Shown here one piece after another: positions 61,901-64,000 of a stretch of 64,000 nt of DNA. How positions within the stretch are numbered: position 1 is the first letter of the stretch; the number at the start of each line of letters is the position of its first letter. The stretch spans positions 35,340,001 through 35,404,000 of the forward strand of contig OZ231127.1 in the NCBI GenBank assembly GCA_965153355.1, written 5' to 3'. Both the position numbers and the translations under genes were made by a program. The notes under the pieces are model-generated. The model had not been told where the DNA came from. It was given only the letters and a program-made list of their open reading frames with translations, and searched no databases. This DNA is from Flaccisagitta enflata (lineage: Eukaryota > Chaetognatha > Sagittoidea > Aphragmophora).

Positions 61901-64000
61901 ATTCAAGGAAAGGGAGAGAATGGCAGAGGAAATAATTATTGATGCAACTGACAGGGTCGATCTCTTTAGTGAAAACAAAGAGGTCAACAAACATAATGAA
62001 AAGATGATAGATACCATCCTAACCCCAGGTTTTACAGTTAAGGCAAAATTGTCTATCATGGGAGATGAATCAGAAAAAATCAAGAAACAGGTTCGGGAAA
62101 AGATAAAAGAAACAAATGATTTTAGACAAACGGTAGGATTACGACTGGAAGTTATTTACAAGGTAGGTGGGCGTTACTTTATTCCCGTTAATATTTGCCT
62201 TAATGACGGCCTTGTGAATGGGGCTGTGGGAACTTTGATGCATCTTGACATGGACTCAAAAAATTTGCCCATAACTATTTGGATTAAATTTGATAGTGAG
62301 GATGTAGGTAAAGAGAGACGTCGACTATTATCCAACATTAGCAACTTGAAATCGTTCATTGATAAAGGTTGGACACCTATATGGCAAGTATCAAAACAGT
62401 TTCCAACTCCTAGAAAGAGACTAACTGGCATGATAACTCAATACCCCTTATATTACGCCTACGGATTTACAATTTGTAAATCCCAAGGCAATAGTAACAT
62501 AGGTATTAAAACCATTGTTCACTTGAACTGTAAAAAAAAGATTTCAAGGAGAGATCTTTATGTTGCAATGTCTAGGACGGATGAAGTGGAAAACTTGTTA
62601 ATTGTCGGTAAATTCTATGATCCTTGGCATATGGAACAAGAAAAACGGAAAAAGGTAAAAGATGGAAAAATCATTAGAGAGGACGAAATTCGAAAAGGAT
62701 TTAAGGAACTACAGTCACGTAAAATAAGACTCACATGGACTCCCTTGTATGACGTGGACTCTTCCTTCTTCAAGCTCTCATTCTTTAATGTCAATTCACT
62801 CTTGTGCCATTTGAATAACATCAAATCTGACTACAGTTTGTTGGCTTCTGATGTAATTGTGTTTGTAGATACTCGTCTGCACAATCATCAGAATCCAGAA
62901 ATAAGCGGGTTTAAGATCGTTGGCCAGGTTACAATGAACAAAGAAATTCGAGTTCCTGGAGGAATTTGTGTTTTTGCAAAAAGTACGCTCGAAACAAAGC
63001 TACTGAAATGTGACTCTGTTGTAAAAGATGGTTATTTTGCTAACATGATAATTCTTTCAATAAGCGGTTTAACTATTGTTGGGGTTTATTTTAGCCCAGC
63101 ATGTCCAAAAACTGTAAAAAACAATTTTCTAAAGCAAGTACTAGACTTGACAAAACTGTCAAAATGTAAATTGGTTGTTGGAGGTGATTTTAACAGTAAA
63201 ACTGATTGTGATCTGTTAATCTCTCATGGTTTTCAGCGGAGTCACATGGATGAGACAACAAAGCATGGTACTGCAATCGATCATGTATATGTTTTTCCAA
63301 ATTTTGATTACCAATCTGGTTCAAACCCAACTTACTACAGTGATCACAACCCCATTTTCTTTTTAACTAGCCTCAATACTCAGACTTCAATTCAATTTAA
63401 TCAAACAAAAAATGTGGAGATTCTTGTTCCAACACAAAGCGAGGTTTCATATGATGACTCTGAAAAATTTGATGCTACAATATCAACAAGGCCGGATACA
63501 CGGCCAATACCAGTTGCGGACGGGTGGGCAGGGGCGGAAATGCGCGTTTTCACACTTCCCAACTCGATCACCACGGACCGACCGACCACCCGACCGACTG
63601 ACCAACGGACGGACGGACGGATGGACAAAGCCTCTTATAGAGTCGCTTGTCCGCGACTAAAAATGGAGAATGTCTTGAATCATAGGATAAATGAAGTCTG
63701 CATCATTGATCGGTTAGATTCCTCATCATCACGTAATGTGATAAGTTTTCTAAATGCAAATGGATTTGAAATTACTAATCATAACAGTAAAACACAAAAG
63801 GGTCTTAGTTGTGGTTACATCGCGGCTTATTGTGCTTATCAATTTTATATCAATATTATCAAAAAAGATTCACTTAATTTTCATGAAATGAGCTTTGATT
63901 ATGAGCCTGCCATAGTGCATTTTAACAATGTTTTAAACATTGAAAACCAAGAAGCAGAAATGTTAGACTCACTTCAAATCTTAAAGCTTGTTACAAGTCT
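55992..64000 (+). CDS. Helentron Rep/helicase/endonuclease polyprotein, 3'-partial
   Basis: Open for 2,669 full codons with no stop in the window; an in-frame TAA lies five codons before the ATG. Residues 1-200 are SGNH-hydrolase-like (GDS at 12-14, DGLH at 185-188). About 517-605 holds three ~27-residue repeats (MTEDQLADFK). About 711-765 has CCCC and CKCC zinc-finger-like pairs followed by the P..F..I / NVP region usual in Helitron proteins. The Rep domain has FFLTFSSSE (~1167), HUH motif GSPHIHM (H1260, H1262) and the tyrosine pair QYVVSYIGK (Y1466, Y1470). The SF1 PIF1-like helicase has GKAGTGKS (1770-1777), GDEF (DE at 1862-1863), GDPCQLGPI, CKSQG (~2163) and YVAMSRT (~2190). An endonuclease/exonuclease/phosphatase domain runs 2264-2455 (FNVNSL, GGDFNS at 2397, AIDHVYV, SDHNP at 2450); the usual ET near its start is DT. 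Residues 2499-2557 come from a nested HINE-A. A C-terminal QKGLSCG (Q2602, C2607) follows. This is the transposase; order and motifs are diagnostic. Confidence 0.93.
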   Translation, partial: MNSFLRVALFLGDSVLANIFTIDDKLKKKFQDDFSYDYIYEEFVGGADLQYIARRCFPKFMALISKNHEFFTVDVFLCAGAVDLSNALTKSLFQEGAFLKQRFQYCKTIMDDPFVRKLYLFPLTPRNVCKSQLRKRFPHYGDFSWIKKANTHIKSLNQALTDKHHAKLINVSVSSVAISKKLTKDGLHFLDDGKKQIFSGLWQVEAKPYDVAETDYPLLSPKNSKSSPIIQSLEYGREIRMIESRLKQRRSSCKKTLKPVCITDDVHDVAPMQTKKICRDKSVKLIQTQKRDTVGTKKNLKKVSCFSYPNFEIPDFVKRNEKVKKISDEDKKVSRYVKFLKTKLSCPAPLEERESVSNPDIHASRRLKENNRSRRVSSPSISRDKKSPLTCDEKADLKSQLKQKINNMQISRICAKAKNDSECFNTLNGKSGVSRKIRKKALKKIKKFLMPELGQMSDRDCANDEKIRFTYNSSKGVLCEHVGSDGNAEVLFDNLNMHGGGKKRSTSYESRKKKRQRQNKKDTMTEDDLADFNKKECERLKGLKQNKIDAMTEDQLADFKQKENDQQKNYRQNKMDAMTADQLADFKKKKSDQRKSLRQNAENSLNDPMLTELRAAQSRSKKQRRVEKLKHMSVEEIEILKKNENQRVKQCKQKNAQKVHEQNSAKPFNSFLKELMKSKIQMHDEIYKESRKEIVKDHSKFFESIKHGPHFYCCCCERGFFRNQVIKASKDFLEKKIYFNGKELNWFRDVKSINDLTYICKCCQEHIKRNSLPKLAVANGNEFPEIPDFIACLNEGEERLVSPRSFFIRIQKLGVGSQKGLLSNVVNVPIPIDRTITQLPLASPTDSKIINLRFKRKMSYEHDFLSMNVDITRICAALNYLKDTELYNVLGVTLSEKNIDLLRQSLNVAQDQVCTTNNKTNKSENHLDIGDRDGILLSAHVDVESGSSHVNDDRNESCDESNVVTDDCVVDGDEDDCGLDEDDNWSEKVDESCINVGNDDTLLLSETMDIENVSEALKSYAIAPGEGQLPLPLTLDKFALQAAYPTLFAGTVPVNNLIPLNISDFAKLCMEHKLSRYRLHPNYIFALYRILQTTRLKNSVSINLRKNKRVDGSTVTAKDLLGPSSASLIQYNGGYKVLSSDRSSPAYWEKIKKELMAMMRQLGVPTFFLTFSSSETWWSELIASLYFEKHSETISFDEVSKMAWKDKVLLIRENPIATARHFDHRFRNFFNFVIKPTLGYDDKSDDYFLRVEFQARGSPHIHMILWVQGSPKYGISDKKTICDFIDKYVSAEIPGNSFAEIPHYLKCQFHKHGFTCKKHNRRECRFGFPKKPFPTTRILEPFDVDAHVRKNHEVNDISLENFKVLKDNLKKELKSRSKKINEFLDSLDFSKEEVYNMSFEKFLESIELTEYEYVEAVSFSIKRPQVFLKREIKAIRLNSYNETLLKVWQANLDIQFILDPFSVCQYVVSYIGKSSRGMSKLLRKVTNECKKKNSCVREQLFTICKEFQGASEISSQEVAYNLLQLPLSQSSRSKVRISTYPPVERVKMLKSRQQLAELSPDSENVFMVNCFDRYAKRDAALEGMNLIDFVSGRLSERKPKVIMYYYYDRIQQFEEFARVQLLLYVPWREEDNLKGSFDSHIEQYLANETRINEIRAFYHKIENDKILEAMEECEKECDLSPGVDEEEVKAQLVNKRQNTKIDDIIPTQISQELGYDYFKESELQVKKIKYPNKNEFFSQFQVLNKKQMEIFLEVVSRETKSIPYHMVVIGKAGTGKSKVLKSINNWIDLYHSNLRGNNPDLTYNIVCAFTGNAAYNAKGHTFHSALGMRINSNENTAVGLIADKTLSHLNSVFTSIHHLSGDEFTYIGSDMLSKINKHLKVIKQNSQEDFGGLNVIFYGDPCQLGPIFDRYIFEPNTKDPMGLIAGGCLFEKFCCFELDEIMRQKDRLFQEALSDLADGNGPMKETNLKIFKERERMAEEIIIDATDRVDLFSENKEVNKHNEKMIDTILTPGFTVKAKLSIMGDESEKIKKQVREKIKETNDFRQTVGLRLEVIYKVGGRYFIPVNICLNDGLVNGAVGTLMHLDMDSKNLPITIWIKFDSEDVGKERRRLLSNISNLKSFIDKGWTPIWQVSKQFPTPRKRLTGMITQYPLYYAYGFTICKSQGNSNIGIKTIVHLNCKKKISRRDLYVAMSRTDEVENLLIVGKFYDPWHMEQEKRKKVKDGKIIREDEIRKGFKELQSRKIRLTWTPLYDVDSSFFKLSFFNVNSLLCHLNNIKSDYSLLASDVIVFVDTRLHNHQNPEISGFKIVGQVTMNKEIRVPGGICVFAKSTLETKLLKCDSVVKDGYFANMIILSISGLTIVGVYFSPACPKTVKNNFLKQVLDLTKLSKCKLVVGGDFNSKTDCDLLISHGFQRSHMDETTKHGTAIDHVYVFPNFDYQSGSNPTYYSDHNPIFFLTSLNTQTSIQFNQTKNVEILVPTQSEVSYDDSEKFDATISTRPDTRPIPVADGWAGAEMRVFTLPNSITTDRPTTRPTDQRTDGRMDKASYRVACPRLKMENVLNHRINEVCIIDRLDSSSSRNVISFLNANGFEITNHNSKTQKGLSCGYIAAYCAYQFYINIIKKDSLNFHEMSFDYEPAIVHFNNVLNIENQEAEMLDSLQILKLVTS
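63485..63662 (+). mobile_element. HINE-A nested in the Helentron ORF, in frame
   Basis: AACAAGGCCGGATACACGG, CAGTTGCGGACGGGTGG, AACTCGATCACCACGGACCG, an (ACGG)n microsatellite, CTCTTATAGAGTCGC and the hairpin AGTCGC..GCGACT with AAAAA. With one A at the joint counted as shared, it adds 177 bp, or 59 codons, without a stop. The hairpin is shortened relative to other copies. The flanking translation on both sides looks like intact transposon protein. Confidence 0.9.

Larger units (their letters stand above)
55620..64000 (+). mobile_element. Helentron-type transposon, 3' end outside window
   Basis: The left edge is set at AACTAGTCGCCCAAAGGCAA because that sequence and the next ~130 bp (ATGGTCAGCGGTACCCG, AGCAGGGCAGCGGCCCC, GGGCCGATGTCCTGTAG) match the 5' end of group-B elements such as 53464-53990. 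A GAAGAAGAAG tract precedes it. Helentrons move by a rolling-circle-like reaction using a Rep/helicase protein and, unlike canonical Helitrons, add an AP-type endonuclease; both are encoded here. The group-B copies predict a 3' end in GGCCGCTGCCCAAAAA beyond 64000. A HINE-A copy is nested at 63485-63662. Confidence 0.85.

Noticed and set aside
63412-63660. 82-codon forward frame in another phase across the nested HINE
   Set aside because: It overlaps the transposase frame out of phase and consists of HINE microsatellite sequence.

Overview
The window is eukaryotic, most likely from a marine invertebrate animal. Most of it is repeats: more than 30 long microsatellites, a satellite of about 5 kb, several dispersed transposon families and few credible host exons. 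Short elements with a GTCC/ACGG microsatellite core resemble those known from bivalves and other molluscs, but nothing here fixes the phylum. No bacterial or organellar gene organisation was seen. Layout: 1-8.4 kb holds CT tracts, microsatellite-bearing Helitron-like elements and a foldback element. 8.4-13.3 kb is an 88-bp satellite built on the word GGTACTGCC. 13.3-55.6 kb is a mosaic of GA, GT, CAA, TTTC and GAT arrays with TA-flanked MITEs, a tRNA-derived SINE, a truncated LINE tail, a 14-bp minisatellite, a 58-bp repeat and a few possible minus-strand exons. 55.6-64.0 kb is one large Helitron-like transposon of the Helentron type, cut by the window edge. The Helentron carries one open frame from 55992 to the edge (2,669 full codons, no stop seen). 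In order it encodes an SGNH-hydrolase-like segment, a charged tandem-repeat linker, a CxxC zinc-finger region, an HUH Rep nuclease with two tyrosines, a PIF1-like helicase, an AP-type endonuclease, and a segment with a QxxxxCG motif. The N-terminal SGNH-like segment is the least expected part. Two groups of short non-autonomous elements depend on such machinery. Group A ('HINE-A' and its hairpin subfamilies) starts AACAAGG and ends in a hairpin plus AAAAA. Group B starts AACTAGTC and ends GCTGCCCAAAAA. Group B shares its first ~130 bp with the DNA just upstream of the Helentron ORF, so B elements look like offspring of this Helentron, and they predict its unseen 3' end. A HINE-A copy sits inside the Helentron ORF and leaves the frame open. 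All similarities were judged by eye; no search was run.
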